Source of the DNA: Mollicutes bacterium | GTDB lineage: Bacteria > Bacillota_I > Bacilli_A > Izemoplasmatales > Izemoplasmataceae | Length of the DNA stretch: 45,070 nucleotides | Assembly (NCBI GenBank): GCA_003559235.1 | Contig: PWME01000219.1 | Location: 1-45,070, forward strand | Reading direction: 5' to 3' | Shown here: positions 1 through 9,844 of the stretch, one piece after another | How positions within the stretch are numbered: position 1 is the first letter of the stretch | Layout: every line of letters starts with the position of its first letter | Notes under the pieces: generated by a model | Told to the model about the DNA's origin: nothing | What the model saw: only the letters and a program-made list of their open reading frames with translations | Databases searched by the model: none | Translations under genes and position numbers: made by a program

Positions 1-121
1 CAAGTATTACAATGAAGATCGCATTTCGTGTAAACTAAAAGGAATGACTCCGGCTCAATACCATCATCATTCCTTAAGTATTATCTAGTTATTTCTTGTC
101 CAACTTTTGGGGTTCAGTACA
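1..121 (+). mobile_element. Right end of an IS3-family (IS150-like) insertion sequence: C-terminus of OrfB transposase plus terminal inverted repeat
   Basis: Frame from nt 2 reads KYYNEDRISCKLKGMTPAQYHHHSLSII* (stop 86-88), matching the typical IS3 OrfB C-terminus (YNxxRIxxKLKGxxPxQY). It is followed by tgtccaacttttggggttcagtaca (98-121), whose reverse complement TGTACTGAACCCCAAAAGTTGGACA resembles IS150-group terminal repeats. Confidence 0.85.
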
Positions 122-140
122 ATATGCTGAGCGGTTTTTT

Positions 141-566
141 TTAGTCAATTGCGAACGTAATTTCTGCACTAGCTGCAAGTTCACCATCAACGTGTGCTGT
201 CGCAATACCTTTGCCTATCGGACCACGCAAACGCGCAATTTCGAGTTCCATAACCAAGGTATCACCTGGAATAACTTTACGTTTAAAGCGACATTTGTCT
301 ATACCAGCAAAATATGCCAGTTTTCCTTTAAAGCGTTCATCGCTTAGCAAAGCAACGGCACCTACTTGTGCCATTGCTTCAACAATCAATACACCAGGCA
401 TAACATGCATTGAAGGAAAATGTCCCGCGAAAAAAGGCTCATTAGCGGTGACATTTTTTATGCCCTTAATCCGTTTTCCGACTTCCATCTCAACAATTTT
501 ATCCACCAACAAAAATGGATGTCGATGTGGGATGATTTTCTGAATATCATTACTGTTTAAAAGCAT
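141..566 (-). CDS. fabZ: 3-hydroxyacyl-[ACP] dehydratase FabZ
   Basis: Protein [24 protein letters not shown]...[22 protein letters not shown] is typical FabZ; start chosen at the ATG preceded by GGAGG. Confidence 0.95.
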   Translation of the reverse strand: MLLNSNDIQKIIPHRHPFLLVDKIVEMEVGKRIKGIKNVTANEPFFAGHFPSMHVMPGVLIVEAMAQVGAVALLSDERFKGKLAYFAGIDKCRFKRKVIPGDTLVMELEIARLRGPIGKGIATAHVDGELAASAEITFAID

Positions 567-568
567 TA

Positions 569-1807
569 CTACGCCTCCCATTTCTTAAACGCGAGGGTTG
601 CATTGTGTCCACCAAACCCGAGCGAATTTGTCAACGCCACACGCATTGGTCTTGCTTTGCCTTCATTGACAGTATAATCAAGATCACACTCAGGGTCAAA
701 ATCTTTATAATTAATGGTTGGCGGTGCAAAATCATCTTTTAACGCAAGCACGCTAAAGATCGATTCAAGTGCACCACTTGCCCCAAGCAAATGCCCACTC
801 ATAGACTTGGTCGCGCTCACCGAAATAGAATCGGCGTGCGCACCAAACAGTTTACGAATTGCCAAAGTTTCAATTTTATCATTCAACGGAGTCGACGTTC
901 CATGTGCATTAATATGATCCACCATATCCAATGGTATATTGCCATCTTCACACGCCATCTTCATACACGTCATCGCACCTTCACCCTCAGGGTCTGGACT
1001 GGTGATATGATTTGCATCACACGTCGAACCAAACCCAACAATCTCACCGTAAATTTTTGCCCCGCGTGCTTTTGCGTGCTCATACGATTCAAGAATTAGT
1101 GTTCCCGCACCTTCACCCATCACAAAGCCTGAACGATTTTTATCAAACGGCATCGATGCCGAATTGGGGTCATTCGATGTATTCAATGCATGCATGACAC
1201 GAAAGCCGCCAATCCCAAGTGGGGTAATGCTCGCTTCACTTCCACCAGTGACACATACATCAAGATAGCCATCGCGTATATTGCGGAAGGCATCACCAAT
1301 AGAATTCGCTGCACTTGCGCAAGCAGTAACGCTTGCGGTTGCGGGGCCTTTGAAGCCATATTTAATGGCAATATTACCCGCCACAATATTTATGATAGCC
1401 ATCGGAATAAAGAATGGTGAAATTCGATTAAAGCCTTTGGTTAATCCAGTTTCAGTTTGATTCGCAATCGTTTCTATACCGCCAATCCCACTACCATAAA
1501 ACACGCCTACGCGCGTTTTATCTAGTGCATCTAAATCAAATTGTGCGTCATTTATCGCTTCATCGGTCGCAATGACACCAAGTTGGACAAATCGGTCCAT
1601 GCGTTTTAACTGCTTTTTACCAAAATATGCTTCCGTATCAAAATTCTTGATTTCTCCCGCAATCGTTACATCGACAGCCGATGTATCAAAACGGGTAATA
1701 AAGTCAATGCCATTATGTCCCGCTTTCGCGCGTTCCCACGTTGTCGCTACATCGTTGGCTAAAGGATTAATCGTTCCAAGTCCAGTAATAACAACACGTC
1801 GTTTCAT
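569..1807 (-). CDS. fabF: 3-oxoacyl-[ACP] synthase II FabF
   Basis: KAS II motifs: [39 protein letters not shown]. Confidence 0.96.
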   Translation of the reverse strand: MKRRVVITGLGTINPLANDVATTWERAKAGHNGIDFITRFDTSAVDVTIAGEIKNFDTEAYFGKKQLKRMDRFVQLGVIATDEAINDAQFDLDALDKTRVGVFYGSGIGGIETIANQTETGLTKGFNRISPFFIPMAIINIVAGNIAIKYGFKGPATASVTACASAANSIGDAFRNIRDGYLDVCVTGGSEASITPLGIGGFRVMHALNTSNDPNSASMPFDKNRSGFVMGEGAGTLILESYEHAKARGAKIYGEIVGFGSTCDANHITSPDPEGEGAMTCMKMACEDGNIPLDMVDHINAHGTSTPLNDKIETLAIRKLFGAHADSISVSATKSMSGHLLGASGALESIFSVLALKDDFAPPTINYKDFDPECDLDYTVNEGKARPMRVALTNSLGFGGHNATLAFKKWEA

Positions 1808-2538
1808 CCTACCATCCCTCCATTAACATGAATAATTTGACCCGTAATATATGACGCTTGATCTGAGGCTAAAAAGCAAACAATATCACTCACATCATCA
1901 ACCGAACCAAAACGATTCAAAGGAATCGTTGCTAAGTACGTTTTTTTAATGTCATCTGGCAACGCGCTTGTCATTGCGGTTTCAATAAACCCTGGGGCGA
2001 CTGCATTTACAGTTATGTTGCGTTTACCAAATTCTTTTGCAAGAGATTTGGTCATCCCTTCAAGCCCAGCTTTCGCCGCAACATAATTGGCTTGACCTGC
2101 ATTGCCAATCGATGCCACAACACTTGATATATTTATAATCCGTCCGTAGCGTTGTTTAAAAAATGGTTGTGTCATGTGTCGTGTCATATTCCATGCACCT
2201 TTTAAGTTCGTCGCAATGACACGATCAAACGCTCCCTCATCCATACGCAGCATTAAATTATCTGCGGTTATACCAGCGTTGTTAATAAGAATATCCACAC
2301 GACCAAAGGCTTCAATTGCTTGATCAACGAGCTGTTTCGCTTCATCAAATTTTGCAATATCCGCTTGCACAGCTATCGCTTCACCACTGCCAGCACTTTT
2401 TAAGACTTCCATCGCACCAGCTTGGTTCTTTCGATAGTTCACCACCACATTTGCCCCTAAGTTTTTAAAACGTTTTGCAATGGCGGCACCGATACCGCTC
2501 GATGCCCCTGTAACAATAACTGTTTTATCGCTAAACAT
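1804..2538 (-). CDS. fabG: 3-oxoacyl-[ACP] reductase FabG
   Basis: SDR motifs TGASSGIG, NNAG, YxxxK; ATGA overlap with fabF. An upstream ATG at 2544 is also possible. Confidence 0.94.
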   Translation of the reverse strand: MFSDKTVIVTGASSGIGAAIAKRFKNLGANVVVNYRKNQAGAMEVLKSAGSGEAIAVQADIAKFDEAKQLVDQAIEAFGRVDILINNAGITADNLMLRMDEGAFDRVIATNLKGAWNMTRHMTQPFFKQRYGRIINISSVVASIGNAGQANYVAAKAGLEGMTKSLAKEFGKRNITVNAVAPGFIETAMTSALPDDIKKTYLATIPLNRFGSVDDVSDIVCFLASDQASYITGQIIHVNGGMVG

Positions 2539-3454
2539 TTTCATGCCTTCCTTTCAATGCACTAATGCACGTGTCTAATGATTCAATGTCTGTTACAGTA
2601 TATACGGTTAACGCCGGCGCTATTTTTTTAACAAGCGGTTTCAATGTTGCTTTCGGAGAAATTTCAATAAATGTATCAAATCCATCATCAACCATTGACT
2701 CAATCATAGTATGAAATTGAACGGGTGTCGTTATTTGCTTAATCATCGTCGTTTTCAAGTCCTCTTCAATTAATCGCCCAGTGGTATTGCCATACAGCGG
2801 TTTATTCGGGTCATTTACTTGAATGTATTGTAAGTATGTTTTAAATCCTTTTGCTGCTGGGTTCATGTAAGAAGTATGAAACGCTGCCGCTGTTTGAATC
2901 GGTTGTGCGCGTTTAATGCCATACGATGCAGCGTTTTGAATAACATCATCGACTTGATCTGCTTTACAACCAATAACGGTTTGATTAGGCCCATTAAAAT
3001 TGGCAACCTCACACCCTTCAATTGATTCAGCCAATTGTAAGGCTGCCGCTTTTTTTCCAAGCAATGCAACCATTTTTGTTTGTGATGTTTTTGCCGTTTC
3101 ATCCATATAAAATGCGCGATGAATAACGGTCTCTAATCCTTGAGAAAACGTGAAGCCGCCAGCATCGTAATAGGCAAGAAATTCACCCAATGATAACCCG
3201 GCAGAACCTTCCGATTCAATCCCAGCAGCCTTGAGTTTTTCAAGCATTGCAGCGCCAAATGTAAATAATGCTGGTTGCGCATAAAGCGTTTCATGAATAC
3301 GCTCAGAATGAAACATAATATCCCTTAACGATGTCCCCATAATATTATCTGCTTGTTCAAAGATGGCTTTAATCTCAGCATCGTGTTCAGCCATATCTTG
3401 TCCCATTCCAACAAATTGTGCGCCTTGTCCACCAAATAAAAATCCGATTTTCAC
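2531..3454 (-). CDS. fabD: Malonyl-CoA:ACP transacylase FabD
   Basis: FLFGGQGAQFVGMG and GLSLGEF motifs; probable GTG start at 3454 preceded by GAGGAGA (ORF track start 3481). Confidence 0.93.
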   Translation of the reverse strand: MKIGFLFGGQGAQFVGMGQDMAEHDAEIKAIFEQADNIMGTSLRDIMFHSERIHETLYAQPALFTFGAAMLEKLKAAGIESEGSAGLSLGEFLAYYDAGGFTFSQGLETVIHRAFYMDETAKTSQTKMVALLGKKAAALQLAESIEGCEVANFNGPNQTVIGCKADQVDDVIQNAASYGIKRAQPIQTAAAFHTSYMNPAAKGFKTYLQYIQVNDPNKPLYGNTTGRLIEEDLKTTMIKQITTPVQFHTMIESMVDDGFDTFIEISPKATLKPLVKKIAPALTVYTVTDIESLDTCISALKGRHENV

Positions 3455-3482
3455 GATATCTCTCCTCTTTGCCCAAAACAAA

Positions 3483-4451
3483 TCATAATCTTATCAAAGC
3501 CCCTCCCCATGTTAAGCCGGCCCCAAAGGCTACGGTTAAAAATAGGTCACCCTTTTTTAATCTGTTAGACCGAATCGCCTCATCAATCGCAAGCGGTACG
3601 CTTGCGGCTGAAGTATTGCCATAATGCTCAATATTCATAAACAATTTATCTTCAGGAATACGGAGTTTTTTACCCGAACTTTCAATGATGCGTCGGTTTG
3701 CTTGGTGTGCAACAACCAGTGCAATATCATCCATCGTGTAAGAAGATTGGGATAATAAATCGTTAATAATTTCAGGCATCGCACGCGTTGCAAACTTAAA
3801 AACTTCACTGCCTTGCATTTGTAAAAATGGCCATGGCTTTTGCGGTGTTTTAAACCCTTGTTTTAGCGGATAACCTTCAAGCGTTAACAGACCTTCATGA
3901 TCCCCTTTTGAGCGCGTTATGACGCGTTCAATACCCGGGGTATCGCTAGGTTCAATAACAACAGCCCCCGCAGCATCCCCAAACAATACACATGTATTGC
4001 GGTCGGTAAAATCCGTTATTTTTGTTAACGTCTCTGCACCGATGACCAAAGCCCTTCGATAAGACCCGCTACGAATCATAGCATCCGCAACGTTTATAGC
4101 ATAGATAAACCCGCTACATGCAGCATTCACATCAAACGCTGTAATGGGGTGCATATTTAGTTTGCGTTGCAATAACTGTGATACGCCCGGGAATGGCATA
4201 TCCGGGGTTACCGTTGCAACAATGAGTAAATCGATTGACTTAGCATCAACCGCTGCAGCTTCCATGGCGCGCTTCGCGGCTAAATAGGCTAAATCCGAGG
4301 TGTTTTGGTCAGTACTTATACGACGTTCAACAATCCCAGTTCTTGATTGAATCCATTCGTCAGACGTTTCAACGATCGCTTCCATCATCGCATTGGTAAC
4401 AACATTATCTGGAACCGCAGAACCGGATCCTATAATACGTGTATAACTCAT
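3483..4451 (-). CDS. fabH: 3-oxoacyl-[ACP] synthase III FabH
   Basis: DVNAACSGFIYA active-site Cys, HQANRRI, GNTSAAS motifs. Confidence 0.96.
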   Translation of the reverse strand: MSYTRIIGSGSAVPDNVVTNAMMEAIVETSDEWIQSRTGIVERRISTDQNTSDLAYLAAKRAMEAAAVDAKSIDLLIVATVTPDMPFPGVSQLLQRKLNMHPITAFDVNAACSGFIYAINVADAMIRSGSYRRALVIGAETLTKITDFTDRNTCVLFGDAAGAVVIEPSDTPGIERVITRSKGDHEGLLTLEGYPLKQGFKTPQKPWPFLQMQGSEVFKFATRAMPEIINDLLSQSSYTMDDIALVVAHQANRRIIESSGKKLRIPEDKLFMNIEHYGNTSAASVPLAIDEAIRSNRLKKGDLFLTVAFGAGLTWGGALIRL

Positions 4452-5404
4452 GATGACACCCCTTTAAGATTGTCGTAGTTGAAACGTTGAAAGAAGCCGA
4501 TGTTGCGGTACTTTGTGTAACGTGCTGTTCGTATTTCATAATGACTCATTGAAGCAAACTGATTGAGTGCATCACTCAACGTTTCTTTTACGTTACTGAA
4601 TACGACCTTAGGGTCACGATGTGCTCCTCCAAGCGGCTCTTTAATAATGCCATCAATAATCTCAAATTCTTTTAAATCATAACTTGTCAGCTTCATCGCT
4701 TCAGCGGCTTCTTTGGCTTTTGAAGCATCTTTCCAAAGAATGCTTGCGTACCCTTCGGGGGAAAGAATAGAATAGATACTATTTTCTAACATGTATACAG
4801 CATTGCCCATGCCAATCGCTAAAGCCCCACCACTACCGCCTTCGCCAATCACAAAGACAATAATAGGAACACCATAACGGCTCATTTCAAACAAGTTTTC
4901 AGCAATAGCGCGCCCTTGTCCTCGCGACTCTGCACCGATACCAGGAAAAGCGCCTGGTGTATCCACAAACGCAATAATCGGACGATTAAACTTATCGGCT
5001 TGTGCCATTAATCGCAATGCTTTACGATACCCTTCTGGGTGCGCCATCGCAAAGTTACAGGCAATGTTATCTTCTGTACAATCTCCTTTTTGTTGGCCAA
5101 TGATGGTGACTGGGGTTGATTCAAATAACCCTATCCCACCAATAATAGCGCGATCATCTTCATACGTACGATCACCATGCATTTCAATAAAATCATCAAA
5201 CAATGCATTGATATAATCTTGCGTATGGGGACGTTTAGCATGCCGTGCAAGCAATACACGATCCCACGCAGTTAAGGAAGCCATCGCTTTTGCTTTATAA
5301 TCTTCAATGGTTTTCTTTATATTTTTGATGGCTTGTTCATCATCTAGACGTTTTAATTCATCTTCAAGTTTTTTGAGTTTCTGTTCTTTTTGCAAGATAT
5401 CCAT
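4448..5404 (-). CDS. accA: Acetyl-CoA carboxylase carboxyltransferase subunit alpha
   Basis: AccA-like sequence, including DTPGAFPGIGAESRGQGRAIAENL and GEGGSGGALAIG. Confidence 0.95.
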   Translation of the reverse strand: MDILQKEQKLKKLEDELKRLDDEQAIKNIKKTIEDYKAKAMASLTAWDRVLLARHAKRPHTQDYINALFDDFIEMHGDRTYEDDRAIIGGIGLFESTPVTIIGQQKGDCTEDNIACNFAMAHPEGYRKALRLMAQADKFNRPIIAFVDTPGAFPGIGAESRGQGRAIAENLFEMSRYGVPIIVFVIGEGGSGGALAIGMGNAVYMLENSIYSILSPEGYASILWKDASKAKEAAEAMKLTSYDLKEFEIIDGIIKEPLGGAHRDPKVVFSNVKETLSDALNQFASMSHYEIRTARYTKYRNIGFFQRFNYDNLKGVSS

Positions 5405-6288
5405 TACACTTCACTCCTTGCATGAATTTTTAATATGGTGTGAAGCGTATCGCGTAATTTATGACGGTGTATTACTGCATCAACCATACCCTTTGCTTGC
5501 AAAAATTCGGCTTTTTGAAAGCCTTCTGGCAATGATTGTTTAATGGTTTGTTCGATAACACGTGGCCCTGCAAACCCAATCAACGCTTGGGGCTCCGCAA
5601 GAATAATATCGCCAAGCATGGCAAAGCTTGCGGTAACCCCACCTGTGGTTGGATGGGTTAAGACGCTAACATATAGTTGACCTTGATCATGAAGTTTGCG
5701 AATCGCACCACTCGTTTTGGCCATTTGCATTAAACTATAAATGCCTTCTTGCATGCGGGCACCACCTGAGGCCAAAAAAATGATGAGTGGTAGTTTTTTA
5801 TATAAAGCATATTCAACACTCTTTGTAACTTTTTCACCAACAACACTGCCCATCGACCCCATCATAAAATGGCTATCCATGACACCAATCACGAAAGGAT
5901 AGCCATGATTTTCTGCATATCCATAGACATAGGCCTCATCAAGTTTCGTCCGCTTTTTTGCGGTAAAGACTTTTTGTTCGTAGCCCTCTTGAAATAGTGG
6001 GTTAAGAGTTATATACCCATACCCTTTTTCAATAAAGCTGCCTTCATCACAAATCATCCGAATCCGGTCAACCGCACGCATCCGAAAGTGGTTATCGCAT
6101 TCAGGGCACACAAATGCATTTTCAACCGCGCGTTCTTGTAAAAAGGTTGCATTGCACTGCATGCACTTTTCATAAAGCCCTTCAGGCACATCAACTGGTT
6201 TTTGTGTCGATGGCATGGCCATGCGGTTTAAGGTTTGTAAAAGCCGACGCCTTTTTTGGAAAGCGGATTTTAAGACATCACGTTTCAT
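5404..6288 (-). CDS. accD: Acetyl-CoA carboxylase carboxyltransferase subunit beta
   Basis: Zn-ribbon CMQCNATFLQERAVENAFVCPEC plus GGARMQEG; start ATG 6288 preceded by GGAGG. Confidence 0.94.
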   Translation of the reverse strand: MKRDVLKSAFQKRRRLLQTLNRMAMPSTQKPVDVPEGLYEKCMQCNATFLQERAVENAFVCPECDNHFRMRAVDRIRMICDEGSFIEKGYGYITLNPLFQEGYEQKVFTAKKRTKLDEAYVYGYAENHGYPFVIGVMDSHFMMGSMGSVVGEKVTKSVEYALYKKLPLIIFLASGGARMQEGIYSLMQMAKTSGAIRKLHDQGQLYVSVLTHPTTGGVTASFAMLGDIILAEPQALIGFAGPRVIEQTIKQSLPEGFQKAEFLQAKGMVDAVIHRHKLRDTLHTILKIHARSEV

Positions 6289-7630
6289 ATTCAAGCAACC
6301 TCCGCATGTGACGTTCAATAAACCCTGTATCAATATTGCCGTCAACATAATCAGGGTGTTTCATAATCATCATCAAAAACGTTTGATTCAGTGATACCCC
6401 AGAAATGATGAGCTCTGACAATGCGGCTTGTAAGCGTAAAATTGCCTCTTCACGATCGCGTCCATGCACAATCAATTTCCCCACCATTGAATCGTAATAA
6501 GGTGGGATATCATAATCTGTATACAGTGCCGAATCAAATCGCACACTCATTCCACCAGGAACATGCAAAAAATCTACTGTCCCAGGGCTGGGACGAAAAC
6601 CATGTTTTGGATCTTCTGCATTAATGCGCACTTCAATGGCATGGCCATTGAATGTGACATCGGATTGTTCATCGGCAAGCGTAACGCCACCAGCGATTAA
6701 CAATTGTTCGCGAACAATATCAATGCCAGTGATCATTTCTGTGACAGGGTGTTCAACTTGTATCCGAGTATTCATTTCGATAAAGTAAAACCCCGCCTCA
6801 TCAACAATAAACTCTACCGTCCCAGCATTTTCGTAGTTGACGTGTTTCGCGGCTTTAACAGCCGCTTCGCACATGGCATTTCGCATTGACGCATCAAGCC
6901 TAGATGGGGCTTCTTCAATGACTTTTTGATTGCGACGTTGAATCGAACAATCTCTTTCACCAAGGTGAATGACATGGCCATACTTATCGGCCAAAATTTG
7001 TACTTCAACATGCTTAGGATTTTCAATAAGTTTTTCGATGTACACACCATCATGTCCAAAGGCACTTTTCGCTTCTTGCTTTGCGGCATGATAAGCACGG
7101 GTAAATTCCTCAGCTTCTTTCACAATGCGCATGCCACGACCGCCACCCCCTGCGGAAGCTTTGATAAGCACAGGAAGGCCAATCGATTTCAGCAGTTTTT
7201 TTCCTGCTTCTAAACTAACTTCTCCTTCACTGCCCGGAACCAGTGGCACCCCTGCATCTTGCATCAACTGTTTGGCTTTGGCTTTATCGCCCATCACTTC
7301 AATGGTTTTTGCGTTGGGACCAACAAAGACAATGCCGCAGGATTCGCACAGTTTCGCAAATGTAGCATTTTCGCTTAAAAAGCCGAAGCCTGGATGAATC
7401 GCTTCGGCACCGGTATTGACGGCTGCAGATATAATGTTTTCCATATTGAGGTATGATTTTTGCGCTGGTGCATCACCAATGCACACTGCGTTATCGGCGA
7501 GTTGTACATGCAAACTTTCCGCATCAGCTTTGCTGTAAACAGCGACAGTTTCTATGCCTAAAGAACGACACGCGCGGATAATTCGAACCGCAATTTCACC
7601 ACGGTTAGCAATAAGTACTTTTTGTAACAT
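6278..7630 (-). CDS. accC: Acetyl-CoA carboxylase biotin carboxylase subunit
   Basis: MLQKVLIANRGEIAVRIIRACR..., ATP-grasp motifs, EMNTRIQVEHPVTE. Confidence 0.97.
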   Translation of the reverse strand: MLQKVLIANRGEIAVRIIRACRSLGIETVAVYSKADAESLHVQLADNAVCIGDAPAQKSYLNMENIISAAVNTGAEAIHPGFGFLSENATFAKLCESCGIVFVGPNAKTIEVMGDKAKAKQLMQDAGVPLVPGSEGEVSLEAGKKLLKSIGLPVLIKASAGGGGRGMRIVKEAEEFTRAYHAAKQEAKSAFGHDGVYIEKLIENPKHVEVQILADKYGHVIHLGERDCSIQRRNQKVIEEAPSRLDASMRNAMCEAAVKAAKHVNYENAGTVEFIVDEAGFYFIEMNTRIQVEHPVTEMITGIDIVREQLLIAGGVTLADEQSDVTFNGHAIEVRINAEDPKHGFRPSPGTVDFLHVPGGMSVRFDSALYTDYDIPPYYDSMVGKLIVHGRDREEAILRLQAALSELIISGVSLNQTFLMMIMKHPDYVDGNIDTGFIERHMRRLLEYET

Positions 7631-8058
7631 TATGCCATCTCCATAACCACTTGGTCATACATAACCATATCACCATTTTGAACATGAACCGATTTAATAA
7701 TGCCATCCGCAGGTGCAGTAATCTCATTCATGACTTTCATGGCCTCAATAATAAATAACGTGTCACCACGTTTGACTTGTTGGCCAACACGCACAAAAGG
7801 CGGTTGGTCTGGGGCAGGTGCTTCATAAAATGTTCCCACTAAAACCGCTTTTATCGGTGTTAGTGATGGATCTTGTTTTGATACAGACGTTTTGGTTTCC
7901 TGTGGCAACGGCGCTTGTTGTTTTTCAACACTATGAACGGCATGCTGTTGTACAGGCTTTTCTAATTCTATAGTTGTATCCCCGTTGTTCAAACGGATTT
8001 TAGACAACGACGATGTTTCAAACATTTCAATGATTTTCTTCAATTCTTTTGTATCCAT
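7630..8058 (-). CDS. accB: Acetyl-CoA carboxylase biotin carboxyl carrier protein
   Basis: Biotinylation motif EAMKVMNEI; start ATG 8058 with GGAGGTGACT upstream. Confidence 0.95.
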   Translation of the reverse strand: MDTKELKKIIEMFETSSLSKIRLNNGDTTIELEKPVQQHAVHSVEKQQAPLPQETKTSVSKQDPSLTPIKAVLVGTFYEAPAPDQPPFVRVGQQVKRGDTLFIIEAMKVMNEITAPADGIIKSVHVQNGDMVMYDQVVMEMA

Positions 8059-8086
8059 AGTCACCTCCGGTATTATGAAGGGGTGG

Positions 8087-8311
8087 TCATTGTAATGATT
8101 CGATATAGTCGATTACATCTTGGACCGTTTTTAACGACTGCGCTTTATCGTCACTTACTTCCACATCAAAGGCATCTTCTAACGCCATGATGAGTTCTAC
8201 GACATCAAGCGAGTCTGCACCAAGGTCATCAACGATGCTTGATGATTCAGTTATGTTTTCTGGATTAATATCGAGCGCTTCTGCGATAAGGTTACGAACT
8301 TTTTCAAACAT
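8087..8311 (-). CDS. acpP: Acyl carrier protein
   Basis: Phosphopantetheine site [21 protein letters not shown]; start ATG 8311 (alternative 8320). Confidence 0.95.
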   Translation of the reverse strand: MFEKVRNLIAEALDINPENITESSSIVDDLGADSLDVVELIMALEDAFDVEVSDDKAQSLKTVQDVIDYIESLQ

Positions 8312-8335
8312 ATTTGTCACCTACCTTTCGAAGTC

Positions 8336-8364
8336 ATTATAAATAACCATCGTGAAGTTGTCAA
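8336..8364 (-). promoter_or_regulatory. Sigma-A-type promoter of the acpP-acc-fab operon
   Basis: Minus strand TTGACA (8364-8359), 17 nt, TATAAT (8341-8336). Confidence 0.85.
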
Positions 8365-8366
8365 TC

Positions 8367-8385
8367 TATTTTGATATTCAAAATA
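8367..8385. promoter_or_regulatory. FabT-like operator (perfect 8-bp inverted repeat)
   Basis: TATTTTGA-TAT-TCAAAATA, 2 bp upstream of the -35; resembles the FabT palindrome core TTTGA-N3-TCAAA. Confidence 0.6.
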
Positions 8386-8465
8386 TACGTAAACAAACTC
8401 ATATGAATGTAGGTCGGCACGTTTTATGGCCATTAAGATGAATGACTTTGCATATATCTACTAAT

Positions 8466-8507
8466 TAAAAACCCCTTGAATGTCTTGCATAAGGCATTTA
8501 AGGGGTG
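8466..8507 (-). terminator. Intrinsic terminator downstream of birA
   Basis: Minus strand ACCCCTTAAATGCCTTATGCAAGACATTCAAGGGGTTTTTAATT: about 16-bp stem with a G:U pair, then a U-run. Confidence 0.75.
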
Positions 8508-8591
8508 TTAAGTATTTTGTAATAATAACAACATCGTTATTTGTTCGTTTACTAACCTTTGACGGGGCCGCGGCGAAATAATTGTATTGGT

Positions 8592-9278
8592 TTATTGCGG
8601 TATTTCAAATGTTAAATGTGCACCATCAACACGCATAGATTTAGAAGAAACGATAATATCATACGTAAATTGTGTATCAAAATCAACAATCTTGACAGTT
8701 TTTCCTAAATAATTCGCGTAAACTGGCGTTGATAGTACCCACCGTTTAAAGCGTGGAAATGCGTCATCATTAATGTAGTCATTATATCGAGCTATAAATG
8801 CATTCAGTAGCGTGGGTAAATCACATCGCACACCGTTGAGCATTTGCATAGAAATTGCGCTTGGTAAAGATGCATCAAATTTTTCATGAACATTCAACCC
8901 AACTCCAATGACGGTTTGTTGGTTATTATGGGTTGTTTTCGTTTCAACCAATATGCCGGCAATTTTTTTATTTGATGCGTACACATCATTAGGAAGTTTA
9001 AACACAGATTCGATTCCATACGCTAATAAAAGGTCTCTTAACGCTAAAGCCGTTGCCGCTTGTAAGGTGGCTTGATATGAAACCTTATGGCGAATCAAAA
9101 AGCTAAATGTTAAATTTTCACCTGGGCTTGCAACCCATTTTTTACCATGAGTTCCGCGGCCTTTAGTTTGTGATTCAGCCCAGAGCAACGTACCACTGTC
9201 AACCTTGGTTGCATCACGCTTTAATGCTTCTGATGTTGAATCAATGCTCGCTTTTGCAATTACCTTATTAATGCGCAT
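8592..9278 (-). CDS. birA: Biotin-[acetyl-CoA-carboxylase] ligase, catalytic-only BirA
   Basis: ESQTKGRGTHGKKWVASPGENLTFS and KLPNDVYASNKKIAGILVE motifs; no N-terminal HTH domain. Confidence 0.9.
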   Translation of the reverse strand: MRINKVIAKASIDSTSEALKRDATKVDSGTLLWAESQTKGRGTHGKKWVASPGENLTFSFLIRHKVSYQATLQAATALALRDLLLAYGIESVFKLPNDVYASNKKIAGILVETKTTHNNQQTVIGVGLNVHEKFDASLPSAISMQMLNGVRCDLPTLLNAFIARYNDYINDDAFPRFKRWVLSTPVYANYLGKTVKIVDFDTQFTYDIIVSSKSMRVDGAHLTFEIPQ

Positions 9279-9298
9279 CCCAAACCACCTCTATCGTG

Positions 9299-9323
9299 AA
9301 AAAAAGGCGCCATTAGGCGCCTT
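9299..9323 (-). terminator. Intrinsic terminator between dps and birA
   Basis: AAGGCGCC-TAAT-GGCGCCTT followed by TTTTT on the minus strand. Confidence 0.85.
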
Positions 9324-9327
9324 AGTT

Positions 9328-9765
9328 TTACTTAAGTGCTGATTCCATGAACCAGAGTTCTTTGTCATATTCTGCAACATGATCTTCTAGCATAGCGACG
9401 GTAACAAAGTCTCCTGCATCGTCTGCAATATTGCGAATTTCAGTTGCCAATGCTTTTAAATGCTCAACTTCCGCTTTAAGAATTTTAAAAACTTCAGGGA
9501 TTTGATAATCACGGTTTTCAAGTTCTTCAACGTTGGTTGTTTCAAGGTATGATTTTACCGATGCGAGAGGATAAACCCCTTGCATTTTTAAACGTTCAGC
9601 AACATCATCGTATTTTTCAAACAAAGAATCATAAAGCTTTTCAACATACACATGAACAGGCTCGAAACGCTCTCCAACCACGTTCCAATGTAAGTTATGG
9701 AATTTGACATTTAACACTGCCAAGTCAGCAACATATTGGTTCATTAAATCGTTTTGTTTACTCAT
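9328..9765 (-). CDS. dps: Dps/ferritin-like DNA-protection protein
   Basis: LAVLNVKFHNLHWNVVGERFEPVHVYVEKLYDSLFEKYDDVAERL is typical of Dps. Confidence 0.92.
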   Translation of the reverse strand: MSKQNDLMNQYVADLAVLNVKFHNLHWNVVGERFEPVHVYVEKLYDSLFEKYDDVAERLKMQGVYPLASVKSYLETTNVEELENRDYQIPEVFKILKAEVEHLKALATEIRNIADDAGDFVTVAMLEDHVAEYDKELWFMESALK

Positions 9766-9803
9766 AATACCCTCCTATAATAAGTTAAATGAATACCATG
9801 TAT

Positions 9804-9831
9804 AGTATAACATATTGCCTATTTCTTTCAA
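9804..9831 (-). promoter_or_regulatory. Promoter of dps
   Basis: Minus strand TTGAAA, 16 nt, TATACT. Confidence 0.65.
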
Positions 9832-9844
9832 GCTAAACACACGC

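Noticed and set aside
8367-8385. Assignment of the acpP upstream palindrome to FapR
   Set aside because: Sequence does not resemble the FapR consensus; it fits a FabT/MarR-type TTTGA-N3-TCAAA core better.
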